DNA from: Austropuccinia psidii
Lineage: Eukaryota; Basidiomycota; Pucciniomycetes; Pucciniales; Sphaerophragmiaceae
NCBI GenBank assembly: GCA_023105745.1
Contig: JALGQZ010000013.1
Coordinates: forward strand, 6,188,105 to 6,252,104
DNA length: 64,000 nucleotides
Direction: 5' to 3'
The notes below the pieces were generated by a model, which saw nothing but the letters and a program-made list of their open reading frames with translations, had not been told where the DNA came from and made no database searches. A program made the translations under genes and the position numbers. This document shows, in pieces, positions 36,819 through 48,600 of the stretch. Position 1 is the first letter of the stretch; each line of letters starts with the position of its first letter.

Positions 36819-38446
36819 TTATTCTTTAGGTTTTCTTTCATGTCTAAACCTCCTCAGTAGTTTATCAGCATTTGTTATATCTTTCTCAAGTAGCCATTCA
36901 TCTTCTTGAGTTGGATTTCTATACCTTACAAGGTATTCTCTTTCTTTTTTGTTCCTTGTCCTTCTTTCTTTAAGGACTTTTACAATTCTTTTTTCTTCTC
37001 CTTCTTCCAAAGGGGGAATTTCAAGTGGGGGTTTATTTCTTAGTGGAAATAATTCCTTGTCACTTGAGCTGTAAGGTTTTATAAGACTTACAGGGAAAGT
37101 TGGGTGTTTATTCATTAAATCACCTGTAAGTTCCAATTGTACAGCATTGGGTCCATAAAGTGCTTTTACCATAAATGGTCCTGCAAAGGAATCTTTCAAT
37201 TTCTTTGGTCCTTTTATGTTATTAAAGTTAAGAGTTGATACTAATACCAAATCTCCTATTTTGAAGTCAGGTGGTTTATGACTTTTATCCCATCTTTCTT
37301 TTGCATATTTGAAAGAGTCTTGCATGCATGTGTTTGCATGGTGTCTTGCTTTGTCAAGCATTATCTTAAAACTGCTTGCTGTTGGATGTATGTCCACTAA
37401 GTCCTTTTTGAGGGTATCATAAGGAAGTCTTGGATTCCAACCTTTCTCTAGCATTGCTGGTGTTTTGCCAGTAGAAGAATGGATTGATGTCTTATATGCC
37501 AGTTCAAGTGCTGGTATTAGTGTACACCAATCATGGGTAAAACCATCAGAATCTTTGAATTCTAGCCCATAAGCACAGAATCTTCTGATCATGTCCTCTA
37601 AGGTCTGTATCATTCTTTCTGCTAAACCATCAGTTTGGGCATGGTAAGCTGTTGAGAATGATAGCTTTGTCCAAAATAATTTATGGAGATTTGTCCATAA
37701 TTCTGAAGTGAACTTTGGGTCTCTGTCACTTATAATATTTTGGAATAAGCCTGTGTGGCTAATGACTTTATTCCATATCATTATGGCTGTGTCCATAGCT
37801 GTGTCATCTTTATGACATGGTAAGAGCATGGGAGTTTTACTGTACCTGTCAACTAACACTAGACATGCATTATAGCTCCTGTCTCCTCCTGGAGGTAGTG
37901 CTGTTACCCAATCCATATGAACTATTTCCCATGGGGATTTTGGTTCTTGGATTTGGATCATCATTCCAAATTTCTTTCCTGTGGCTCTGTTGGCTTTTTG
38001 ACATCTGTCACAGGTTTGGCAGTACTCTGAAACATCTTTCTTCCAATTTGGCCACCAAGAGCAGGTTTTCACCCTTTCTAGTGTCCTATCTTCTGAGAGA
38101 TGTCCAGATGCAACACTATCATGACACTCATGTAAAATAGTGTTTATTAGTGTTCTATCTGTTAAGGCAATAACACATGTGTGTTTTGTTCTATGGTAAA
38201 GGATTCCATCAAGGAGGTGGAATCTTCCTTCATCATATGCCTTTTTCCATATTTCATCTAGTTTTGATGAAAGTGATGGATCTTTGCAGTCTTTCATTAG
38301 AAGTTGGCTTAAGATATGGCAATTTTTGTCTGTCTTAAAGCTTTCTTAACTTGGTTAAAGAATTCTGTGCCTATGTCTGTGACACATATTCCTTCTATAT
38401 GGTGCTCTTCTTGTGGTACCCATGCTGGATTGTCAGGGGTATTTTC
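36819..38446 (-). pseudogene. pol: Gypsy-B pol 3' part: integrase and chromodomain-like tail
   Basis: It continues gag-pol after frameshifts. Compared with Gypsy-C, one base is missing from the T-run at 38475-38478 and another from the run at 38346-38347. From 38297 a clean 492-codon frame covers the integrase: HECHDSVASGH...CQTCDRC zinc region, [10 protein letters not shown] with the first Asp, [11 protein letters not shown] with the second, and [13 protein letters not shown] with the Glu. These are followed by the GPY-like block FAGPFMVKALYGPN and a chromodomain-like C-terminus, [21 protein letters not shown]. The stop is at 36819. The domain would insert element DNA and choose its chromatin target. 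All three acidic catalytic residues are present, but this part is not in frame with its start. Confidence 0.88.
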
Positions 38447-41400
38447 TAAAGCCCATCTTCTAAGACCATCTGCATTTTATGAATATTTCCAGATTTATGT
38501 ACAATAGTCATATTTCCTCTATATTCTTGGATAGCAATTTGCCATCTCAGCATATGTCTATTTGGAGTCTTCATATTTAATAGTGATTTCACAGCATTAC
38601 AGTCTGTGATTACATCAAATACTGTGCCATCCAAATAATAATGCAGTTTTTCTAAAGGCCACACTAGGCATAAGCATTCCATTTGGCTTGCTCCATACCT
38701 TGCTTCTGTTGGCTTTATTTGCCTTGAAATGAAACAAATTGGTCCTTCCACTGGTTTATCATTGATAATCTGTGTTTGGTGAAGTGCAGCACCTAATCCT
38801 TCTCCACAAGCATCAATGTATAGTTTGAAAGGTAGTTTACAGTCTGGCATTAGAAGAAATGGGGCATTTGTTAGTGAATTTTTCAATTCTTCATATGCCT
38901 TGACCCTTTCTTCAGTCATTTCATAAACTGTTTGTTGGTCACATAATTTATATAAGGATTTGGCAATTTTTGCAAAGTCCTTTATATGCTGTCTATAGTA
39001 ACCAGCAAATCCTAAAAATGATTGCATTTCTTTTTTGGTTTGAGGCATTGGTTTGAGTAGTACTGCTGCTACTTTATTTTTGTCTATGCCTAGACTAAGT
39101 CCAGATACAACATGTCCTAGTGCTTTTAATTCACTATATGCAAAATGACACTTTTTCAAGGAAATTTTCATATTCACTTGGACTATTTTTTGTAGTACCC
39201 TTTCTAGTCTTGTAAGGTGATTTTCCCAAGTTTCTGAGCAAACTATGATATCATCAAGATAGATAATTAACCATCCTTCTGATAATTCTTCAGGGAATAT
39301 GGTATTCATCATTCTTTGATAATGGGAAGGTGCATTTTTTATCCCAAATGGCATTCTTAAGTATTCAAAAATTCCACAATGGACTATTATTCTTAGTAGT
39401 TTCTTGGCATTGTCTGTTAAGACATTTTGATGAAAACCCTTAAGAGCATCCATAGCTGTGATGAACTTAGCTTGTGACAATTGGGTCAATGTCTCATGGA
39501 TTCTAGGTATTGGATATCTGTCTGGAATGGTATAGGTGTTCAGGGCTCTGAAGTCTCCTACCATCCTTGATTTTCCATTATGCCAAGTTATAATGACAGG
39601 TGTAGTAACTTCTACTTGTTCATTATGTCCAACCTTTCTTAATACTCCAAGGTCCATTAGTTCTTTAATGTGCACTTCTAGGGCTTCCCTAGCCCTTGGA
39701 CTGGCTGGATAAGCAGGTCTTCTTAATAAAGGTGGGTAAGGCTTTTCTACATTAAGAATTATATCCACTTCATGTCCAATTATGGCACCTAGTGGCTTTT
39801 TGTCAGTTGCAAAGGCATTTTTATACTTAAATAAGAGGTCAATCAATTTTTCTTTCATTTTTTCTGTTAATTCTTGATTGAATTCTGCCTCTTTAAGTTG
39901 TTCAGATATAAAAAGTTCCTTTTCTGGAATTTTTTCTTCCTTCTTAATAACTGTGATTTGTTTTTTGTTATTTAAGAAGCCAAACTTTTGTCTTTTGTTA
40001 TCTCCTATGGTAAAATATCTATCTTTTTGGTTGGAGATATCTATACCATAGATTGATAAGTAGTCATTCCCAAGTATGAAATGAGTACTAGTACAGTTGT
40101 CCATTACTACAAACTCTACTTTAATTCTGACACATTGTGAGGGATGAGGAAAAATTAGTGTTAAATCAATTATTCCAAGGGGCTTCATGCTCTCACTTGC
40201 ACTACCAAATTTGACACCTTGTATTGGCATAAGTTTTTCTTGCCAGTTTGGGACAATGGTTTTTAAATAACTTTTGCCAACACAAGTGCAATATGCTCCT
40301 GTATCCAAGTTAACTTTTCCTTCTTGGTTATCAACCATAACAATACTTATACTTGATTTTCCAGCTGTATATCCCATTCCTCTTGCAGGTTTGGTTCTAT
40401 ACATTTTGGCATCTTGTATGTTTGTCAGGTTTGTGTCAGATGTTCCAACTTGTGGTAAGTTTGAATTAACATCCAGTACTTCATAAATTATATCAATATT
40501 ATTAATTTGTGCATTAATTATATTGATTTCATCACGTTCAGAGCTTTCTGACTCTTCTGTCTCTTTTTCAGAGTCTGATTCCTCTTCTTTGTCATTGTGG
40601 TTTTCTGTTTCCACAATTTCATTAATCTTTCCTTTTTTAAGGCAATTATTGGCTAAGTGTCCAATACCTCCACATTTATGGCATTTTCTTTGCTCATTAT
40701 TGTTGGATGTATTGGGCTTAAAGGATTCTTTTGATTTATCTTTTTTGATAAATGGTTTATTTGGGCTTTTAATGTCCAATTTTTTCCAAGTCCTGCCAAT
40801 TTTTGTTCTTGTCACTATATCTTCTAGTGCACTTATATACTCTTCTGTGGAGCATGGTTCTATACACCTGCTTCTTAGGGCATGTTCTAGTTCCCCTCCA
40901 CATTTTTTAAGTATTTTCATGTGCACCATCTTTTGTGACATTTCTGGGTACAGTGCATTAAGCCTTTCAACTTGTTTCAAGAACCAAGTTAAAGGTTTGT
41001 CTTTCTCTGGGTCAAAGAAAGAGTTTTCAAATGCATTTTCTATCTTATACCTCCAGGCATCATTTTCCCACTTGGTGATTATTTCTTGTTTCCACCAAGA
41101 CCAGGTATTTTTACCATTTGTTTGTCTTATGCCATAATACCATCTTTTTGCAGATTTCTCAAACAATGAATGTAATCTTGCAGTGATTAATTCATCTGGT
41201 ATGGCATAGTCTTCTTGTAACATGTCAATTGTTTTAATAAATGACATGTGGTCATATTCACCTTCTCCTGTGAATGTTGGCCATTCCTTCAATTGAGGTG
41301 CTTCCTTCATTAAGACTTGGTTATTAACTTGGTGACTCAAGTCTGTTATGAAAGGATTTGACAATTCCTCTTTTGTTTTAACAGCGCTTCTTATATGAGA

Positions 41401-42106
41401 AAATGGTGTTGATAACTTTGGCATATTTAAATTAGCCTCATTAATTTTATCCATTTTTTCTGTAATAAGCCTTATTTCACTCTGAATATCATCTTTCAGA
41501 TGCATTATTGCTTCATCACTTTTTTCCACATGGTCCAAAAGTAATTTTTGGTGTGATGAAGTCTTTTCTTCAAATCTTTCTACAGAAATACTTAATTTTT
41601 CTGTAAGATTGTCAATACTCACATCATAGTTGATTGTCAAAGTCTTGTCTTTGATATCTTTTATGTATTTATACAATTCTTGTTGTCCTTGTATTAATTT
41701 TTGAGTATTGTCAATTAAATTCTTTGGTTTATTATTTTCAACAATAAACTTAATGTTGTCAATTTCTTTCTTGTTTTGCACAACAATTTTTGTTAAAGAA
41801 GATAAATTGTTATTTATTTCTTGTAGTGATAATAAACTATCTTTAATTTCTTTTAGAGGTAATATACTATTTTTAATTTCTGTTAAAGTATTTACAACAT
41901 CTTTGGACAAGGTTATTTCTTTGGGAAATGAGGTTGTCTCATTCTTTGCTCTTCCTTGTCCTTGAATTCCATCAAGGTTCTGGCCATGTTGAAAACATTT
42001 TCCATGGCATCCTTTTGGATTCTTGGGATCCTGTAGCTTGGGGAATATGGTTTCCTCCAATGTTTTTTCTTGTTCTTCTTCCCTTCTTGGGGAAGTGGGC
42101 TGGCTT
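38446..42106 (-). pseudogene. gag-pol: Gypsy-B gag-pol main frame: capsid, knuckle, protease, RT, RNase H
   Basis: One open frame from the 23-bp deletion point to 38446. Order: coiled-coil-rich segment (about 41900-41430); capsid block ([38 protein letters not shown]); knuckle [14 protein letters not shown] (CX2CX4HX4C, near 40690-40640); protease [13 protein letters not shown] (near 40310); RT with YLDD near 39262-39251; RNase [17 protein letters not shown] (near 38820) and [13 protein letters not shown]. There is no stop or shift between gag and pol, so the family makes one polyprotein. The frame appears to run on upstream to 42336 only because a deletion joined it to an overlapping ORF; the true gag N-terminus is at 42583. 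After GNIHK a lost base shifts the frame and ends the ORF at 38446. Confidence 0.88.
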
Positions 42107-42336
42107 GGGGCTTCTTCCTTGGTTGCCTCCCTCTTTTTGGCGTGGTAATCCTTGATTTTTTTGATTTGAGGTTTGGATGACAGTGGATTCCATCCATTGG
42201 AGTATTTCACTATCTCCTCCTCTTTGAGGAACTTTTTCAGGATGTGCCAGGAGTTCATCACTCCTTGGTGTATTTGAGGCAGCATTTCCCAATCTTTGTC
42301 CTTGTACACTGTGTAATACTGCTTGTACTGGCTCAT
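41913..42336 (-). CDS. ORF overlapping gag in another frame (Gypsy-B copy, broken)
   Basis: ATG at 42336 gives [19 protein letters not shown] and [15 protein letters not shown], a composition more like an ordinary globular protein than the low-complexity gag frame over the same bases. After the 23-bp deletion its continuation is found in a third frame at 42105-41913 ([38 protein letters not shown] stop). Gypsy-C carries the same ORF without the deletion, ending at the same place with FPKK and TAA (57200-57202). I do not recognise a domain. It could be an accessory protein of this retrotransposon family, or a frame kept open by base composition. Confidence 0.4.
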
Positions 42337-42583
42337 GTAGATGTCTATTTGAGCCCTCTGAATGTGATTTGTACCTATTTGAGTTACTCATACTTAGCTC
42401 CAATTCAGGTTCAGATATCATGGGCATTTCTGGGACTTGCCTTTGGGATAAGGCACTTCCTTGTGTGGATTCTGTTCCACTGGGGATATTGCCCTTTCTT
42501 TTCCCTTTTGAGGGATCAGTTCTACCTCTGAGTCCAGCTCCATCTGATTGGATGGAGTATTGGGAACCTCTTCTGGTAGTCAT
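42107..42583 (-). pseudogene. gag: Gypsy-B gag N-terminal region, cut off from gag-pol by a 23-bp deletion
   Basis: ATG at 42583 gives MTTRRGSQYSIQSDGAGL and the frame is open to the deletion site at 42106-42112. Past it, the frame reads an unrelated phase to 41972. In Gypsy-C the corresponding frame passes through a serine/glutamine linker (GRSPSSFYQQ) straight into [12 protein letters not shown], which in Gypsy-B belongs to the main gag-pol frame. The missing 23 bp lie between two copies of AGCCCCA, as expected of replication slippage. Without this N-terminus the capsid protein would be abnormal. Confidence 0.7.
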
Positions 42584-42808
42584 AATTTAATAAAATAAGA
42601 AATAAAAGTATTTTAGGATAAAAATTCTTTTTATGGCAATTATGTAAGAGGTGCTCACCTTCAGAGTCTTGAATGGTGGCTCCTGGAAAGTCTAATTTCT
42701 TAGCTTTCTTTCTTTTGGTGATAACTGGTGTTGGAGAACTTTGACAAGTTTCTTCCACCAATCTCTCAACAGTAGTTTGGTTGTCTTCTGTTGGGTTATC
42801 TTCAAACA
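42418..42808 (-). CDS. possible spliced leader ORF upstream of and overlapping gag (Gypsy-B)
   Basis: A 150-nt open segment at 42808-42659 is flanked by an acceptor (CTTTTTTAG) and a strong donor (AG|GTGAGC). It reads VFEDNPTEDNQTTVERLVEE and then basic KRKKAKKLDFPG. An acceptor at 42574-42573 (ACTACCAG) would remove an 86-nt intron and continue as EEVPNTPSNQ, MELDSEVELIPQKGKG, VEQNPHKEVPYPKGKSQ to a stop at 42420-42418, in a frame different from gag. Gypsy-C keeps both splice sites, the same exon length (56284-56433) and the same end point. The gag ATG (42583) lies inside this intron. No cDNA evidence is available; the upstream start is not resolved. Confidence 0.35.
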
Positions 42809-43299
42809 CTAAAAAAGACAAATAAATATAAGTCTTGTTATAAGAAGTGTTATTTGTTTTGGCAAGATATGGCAATTTTCCACGTAGAAATTGCTTTTAT
42901 ATCTTTAAAAACTTGAAATGAATAAAGAAATGAATAAAAATAAAAAAATAACTTTTTTTTATTGGTTTTTTAATATTTTTTAATATTTTTTATATTTTTA
43001 TTTTTAAAGAATAAAATAAAAAATGAATATGATTCTTTTACAAAATTAAATTATAAAAAATTATTTTTAATTTATAAATTATCTTTTTTAATCACTAGAG
43101 TCACTCAAAGAAAGTTCTTGCAAGTCTAAGGATGTGAAAAAACCATGTGTAAGACAGTACAATTGCTTTCCAAATGCCTCAATAGCTTTTAAAATCAATA
43201 AAATATAAAATTATTATATAATTTTATGATTATAAATATAATTTATTATTGGATAAACCCAATTATAATCTTTTTAAAGGTCTTTTAAGTAAATATCAC

Positions 43300-43314
43300 G
43301 GCCAGGCCCCCAAA
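43300..43314 (-). other. primer-binding site of Gypsy-B
   Basis: On the minus strand TTTGGGGGCCTGGCC directly follows the 5' LTR end CCTTACA. The TGGGGGCCTGG part would pair with a tRNA 3' end finishing in ...CCCCCA. Gypsy-C has the same 15 bases in the same place. I did not assign the tRNA. Confidence 0.6.
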
Positions 43315-45373
43315 TGTAAGGTTTGACTATGAAACAATAAGTAAAAATTACTAATTTATTACTTATTGTACTCTGAATGTCCTGATGAATTGAATAAATA
43401 AGATTAAAAATATAATAATAATAATAAATTATTATTATTATGGTGTAAAATAATTATATTATTAAATAAATATAATAATATAATTTATATTATGAAAATA
43501 TAATATAATAAATAAATATATTAATATAAAATAATTAATATATTTAAAAAGCTCTTTATTATTGTTACCAACAAATAATAAAGGCGTAAAAAATTGCTTT
43601 TTATTAATAAAAAACAATTAATAACAATAATATTACTAATATTAAAGTTATGAATTAATATAAATACTATTTATATTAATTAGAGGATTATTAAGAGAGT
43701 AATAATAGAGAAATTATTATAATAAGAGAAAATAACCTACTTTTAACACTTAATATAATAATTTTGAAATATTTTACGCCAAAAAAATATAAATACAACC
43801 TTTTCAAATTGTATTTACAATAAAAATAAAGAAAATTACAAATTATTCTGGATTTTTACGTGGAAATGAGTTTTTAGAGAGATTTTTAACAAAAACAATT
43901 AAATAAATGATTTAATCACGTCAAAATAGATGATTATAACAAGGTGTTCTTTGGTCTTTAATAATATAATAGTTTATATATAAAGAATAAAGAAATTACC
44001 TTTGATTTAATTGATTTAATGTTTTTGATGCGTCTGAGGGGAAAATAGAGTAAAAAGAGCTCTATTTATAGTAAATACCTCCCTCCTAGAGTCCAAAATG
44101 CTTCTAGTAGACGTGTACTGATCATACCCACTGTAATTGATCAATATTTTAAGGTTTGGAGATGATTACATCATTATCAAACCATATTACATCATTATTA
44201 CACCATTATTTAGAGTTATCACTATAACTCTAAGTTTGATGACATCAGAGGCTTGGCAGAACCCCAAATTTCGTGTATTTTATTAGTTTTAATCATAAAC
44301 TAATAGTATTCACCAATTTTATCACTCTTAAGACTGTTAAACTTAAATTAAGGTTACTGTGAGTGATCATAACTGCTCAAATTAAGCTCAAACTTTGATC
44401 CTCAATAACTTTTAAGATTTACACGCTACAGAAATTCAGAGAGTGAATTCTGATAGCCTGGCATAACCTTATTATGCTGCCAAGAGCTTTTCATTACATC
44501 ATCAAAACTCTAATTTTGATGATTTTTCTTGAAACTCATCTTTTCTGTCAAAATTCAATATTTTAGACTTCAAACCTTGATTTCAGGGGGTTATACCCTG
44601 AATTTAATAATAAAAATTACATTATTCTTCACTAATAAGCTAGTAGAATCCAACTGTATACTTTGTTTTAAGTTTGGAACACTTTCACAACAAAGTGGTC
44701 AACAGCTCTGTTGATGTTTATCAATATTTCATCATAGGTTTTAACCTTGTTTATAATTTGTAAAATAAAGTTCATATCTGTGTTCTTACAGTAATTACGT
44801 GGTAACTTTATTTTTGGTTCATCATTCTATCATGTATAGTTTAAGAGATATTAGCTATGATCCTTGAATATATGCGTTGACCAAAAAAGTGCATATATTC
44901 AGGTTAATTCCTTAAGTATTAACTTTGGAAATCAGCTTATTAATTGTTTTATGTGTGGAATTTTGTGGGGAATCCACTGGTCGAATTTGTTTCACATGTT
45001 GTTTCATTAGTTCTTGAGATAAATAAGGTTTGATGGTTTTTATAAGGTATTATACCTTTTAATTCATTAAATATTGACTTTACAGATATGCCATAAAAAT
45101 GGTATATGTGTATTTTACCATGGGGAATCCAATGGTATACGTGTATTTTACCATGGGGAATCCAATGGTATAATTTATTTTACATGTTGATTCATTGGTT
45201 TTTAAGTTAAACCAATTTTTGTACCAATTTATGGTATTTTTTGTATATTTAAGTAATTATTTTTAATGTATAATTATTCTAAGTAATTTTTATATAATTA
45301 TATTAAAGGTATAATTATTCTGAGTCTTTTTTGTGACCTTATTGGGTATGTGGTCATATCTCAAAGGCTCACA
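43315..45373 (-). repeat. 5' LTR of Gypsy-B (2059 bp)
   Basis: Runs from TGTGAGCC at 45373 to CCTTACA at 43315 on the minus strand. The TATA box TATAAATA is at 44070-44063 and probably drives the element RNA. It differs from the 3' LTR by scattered substitutions, the 21 bp lost from the other LTR, and a 33-bp tandem duplication here (GGTATA.GTGTATTTTACCATGGGGAATCCAAT region, about 45100-45170) that no other LTR in the window has. Confidence 0.92.
44063..44070 (-). promoter_or_regulatory. TATA box of the Gypsy-B 5' LTR
   Basis: TATAAATA on the minus strand, within the block TTTAC-TATAAATA-GAGCTC. The same block occurs in all four Gypsy-B/C LTRs, consistent with the core promoter of the element. 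Confidence 0.55.
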
Positions 45374-45378
45374 TAAAA
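45374..45378. repeat. target-site duplication of Gypsy-B, right copy (TAAAA)
   Basis: Identical to 34691-34695 and directly adjacent to the LTR end. Confidence 0.9.
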
Positions 45379-45625
45379 GGAGATCATTTATTTCCTTTCT
45401 GAACCTACTGAGCCAAAATAAACTGACATTTTGCTTTCCTGGAAGTCACAGGGATCTATTTTCCCAAAATTGGAAAAATGGCGCATAGGTATCTATCTGG
45501 CCATACCTGCCACCAGTTCCCCCTCTGAGCAGGATTTTTCAGGTGGGAGAAAATAATTACTTAGAAATGGGATTTCTTATCAGCCAAGCACAGAAGGAAA
45601 TTTTTCTGTGTAAATAATTGGTCTT
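45379..45625 (+). pseudogene. hAT transposase relic, 3' part: dimerisation domain
   Basis: Translation gives LSEPTEPK, then a stop, then TDILLSWKSQGSIFPKLEKW, IYLAIPATSSPSEQDFSGGR and a short tail ending near 45625. The series 'YL.ip.tS.pSEr.FS.gg' is the hallmark of the hAT C-terminal dimerisation domain. Together with 32809-34695 it forms one transposase gene split by Gypsy-B. Two in-frame stops are present in this part alone. Confidence 0.8.
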
Positions 45626-48600
45626 GTATGTTTGTTCATTTATACTTTAATTAATAGATTGATTTCTATTTTTAGTCTTTTTGTTTAATTTCATGTCTGT
45701 AATTTGAGACTCATACCTAACCCCATCCCCTGGGGAGTTGTCATTTAGCTTTACTTAAAAAAATATTCCCTGAGCCCCTGCCTTGGAGGGGCCTCCAGAG
45801 GGTATTCCTCAATTGACTGGGTTTGGGAAACACCCTTACTTAAATACCATCATCTCAGAGATACAAAAACTTACCAAAGCTTTTTTGGCTCATAAATTAG
45901 CTTTTTTAATAATCTAAATAAGATATAATAATCTTTCAAGTCAATATATACTTAAGATATCTCAGATATCCATTAATTTATCATTTTTTAGTATTAATAT
46001 CTCAATTAAATGTGGCTTATTATATACTATTTATATCTTAGGAATCATATAAGAATATATTTACTATTATTATATTTATTTCTTTTTATATCAATTAAAA
46101 ACATATACTTTGGGTATAATGGCTTCATTCTACCATATAAGAATATATTAATAATTCATATATCTTCTTCATATAAATATTCAAGACCATACCAACTTTA
46201 ATCAGGAAAATGTTCTGTTCAAGAAAATAGTTTTTTTCTTAGATATTATCTTAAATTTTCAGTATAGTAATCTTACTTCAAAATTTTAATAATTTGAATT
46301 CATTTAATTTCATTATCATGATGTTTTTTTAAAAAAATTCTTTCAAATATTAATCAATAAGATATAATAATGTTGAATCTTGGTTGAGGTTATTTAATTT
46401 AATTTTTTTGTTATAATAAGGTTTTGAAAAATAATTTCAAATCTAAAAACTCGATTAATTTCTTAACATTCAATCTATTTATTGATTTGTTGAAGCTCTC
46501 TCCTATAATAGATACAGTTGGTACAACTGAGGTTAGATATCACTGGGTTATTAATTATTATATTATAGGTTATTAGTTATTATATTATACTATAATAATT
46601 TATATAAATATAATATATTCATATGAATAACTGAAATTATTTTCACATTGAAAAGGGGGGAATAAATATACCCCTCATTAATAAAGCTTAAAAAGATAAT
46701 ATTCTATTTTCCTGTTATTATAGTATAATTTCTTGAAAAAAAATCATTGAATAATTCTGAGATTAATATTATTTTGAACTATTCGTACAAAGAATTTGAA
46801 TATTCTTAATAATTTAATTTTATATAATTGTTTCATACTCCTTCTAATCTCTAACTCATGATATTACCTTAAAATATTTTCAATAATAAAGAAACCCATT
46901 TTTTATTCTATTTTTATAGGGAAGAGCGTTACCTGAAATTCTTTAGTAGTTTATGAAGACTTTTTATCTCATATTAATGATACAATGAGATATTATAGGT
47001 TTATTTTATCCTTTCTAATAAGTTAAGTCTTTTTAGCTAATAGGGGCTTTCAAGGACATAAAATTGAACCATATAGATCCCTATTTCTTTTGTAACAAAT
47101 CCCAAAATGATTATTTTTTATTTGGTAAATCATACTGTGGTATTCCATACCTTTTTGCCTAGCTGAAAGAAATTTTCGAAAATTAAAATTTGGAAAAATC
47201 AATATTAATGACTAATTTAGCAATTCACCACTAAAAATACATTGTTAAAATATCACAAAAACATTAATTAATAACATCAATAGTATGGAGGAAAGTGAGA
47301 TTTTTGGCATTCAACATAATAATAACTAACACATTTCTATAATTCAATGAATAATAAAGGAATCAAATCCTATGTATTTATACAAGGAAAAGTACATATA
47401 AGCTTTACAGAATCAATAATATATCTTAATACATACAGGAAACACAAAATTACATATACAAGGTAGTAATTTGGAATTATTACCACCCTCAATCCACCAG
47501 AAAATTATATTAATAAGAATTAAAATCATAAAAATAAAGCTTATATGAAACAATAATCATCTGACAGTAGCAAATATTAATTCATTCATGGAAAATCTAG
47601 TAAAAACCTTAAAATTAAAACAACAGTGCTTAAACCCAGATGGGATTTATGTAATCCACATGCATGAGATCTGTATAGGATACAGCCACAGGATAATTAA
47701 TTGAAACTCAATTGAATTTAAACTATCAGCATGCAAGGAAAACAAATTACACAAATTTTAAAGTAATCAAACATTAAAACTCAGGAAGCTAGCCCCCATA
47801 TTACAAAGCATGATTGCCTTGAATTATATAATCTTACAAAAAAATTGGTGAAGGGGCTTATTCACATGACACAATCCTCGTTTTTTTAGTAACCAGCATT
47901 AATACATCAAGGCTGTGCAAGCTGACTAATTCAGTGTAACAAACAAGTCATCTGATTTTTTTATTAAAATCCACACGAGAAAAGACACCTGAACCTTAAT
48001 TTTGACCAAACAAATGGTGATATATCTCAGTCATTTGACACCATTCATGAAATTACCACCAGAAAAAGTATCTCAAGGGAAAAAATAGAGTTTTACATGA
48101 AGATCCCATGGGTACTTATTGTTTATTTTGGGGGTTATCAAAGGTTAAGAAATTTCATATACACAAATAATCACTTATGTATTATTTATGCTTAATCTGA
48201 AATACATAAGATCACCAGCTATAGAAAAAAGGCTTCAAATTTATTAGGCAATTAAAGCTTAAATCGTTCCAAGATTTGATATATATTTAGATATAGGAGT
48301 CTGATTTATTCTTCTCAAAGACCACCACATGATTGAGAGGTATACTTGGACATAAAAAAGAAGTATTTATTGATTTTGATTTTTTTATTAAGTTTTTTAT
48401 ATAGAAAATACTTTCTATCAATCCAATTATTATTTGATATATATTAAAATTTCATTTCATCACATTAAGTCTGTACTGGTTTTCTAAATCAATCAAGTTT
48501 TGATTAGAAAATGAGTTTTTCCAATTTTCCTGAAGATTGTTCTTCTAAGTATCACTACTTCATTTTAGATGAAGAATATTCAAGCTCAAAATGTGTTTCT

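Larger units (their letters stand above)
34696..45373 (-). mobile_element. Gypsy-B: Ty3/Gypsy chromovirus with 2-kb LTRs, recently inserted, defective
   Basis: The element is 10,678 bp, bounded by TG...CA ends (TGTGAGCC...CCTTACA). A perfect TAAAA duplication lies at 34691-34695 and 45374-45378. The LTRs are nearly identical, which implies a young insertion. On the minus strand the order is 5' LTR, primer-binding site, short leader exon, gag-pol in one frame, polypurine tract, 3' LTR. Coding is broken by a 23-bp deletion in gag and two single-base deletions in pol. It is inserted in the hAT relic. Confidence 0.93.

Noticed and set aside
40523..41137. A 204-codon open frame on the plus strand within Gypsy-B
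   Set aside because: It mirrors the gag frame on the other strand; the matching frame in Gypsy-C (57987-58535) is explained the same way. The translation is Ser/Leu-rich, as expected from an antisense shadow.
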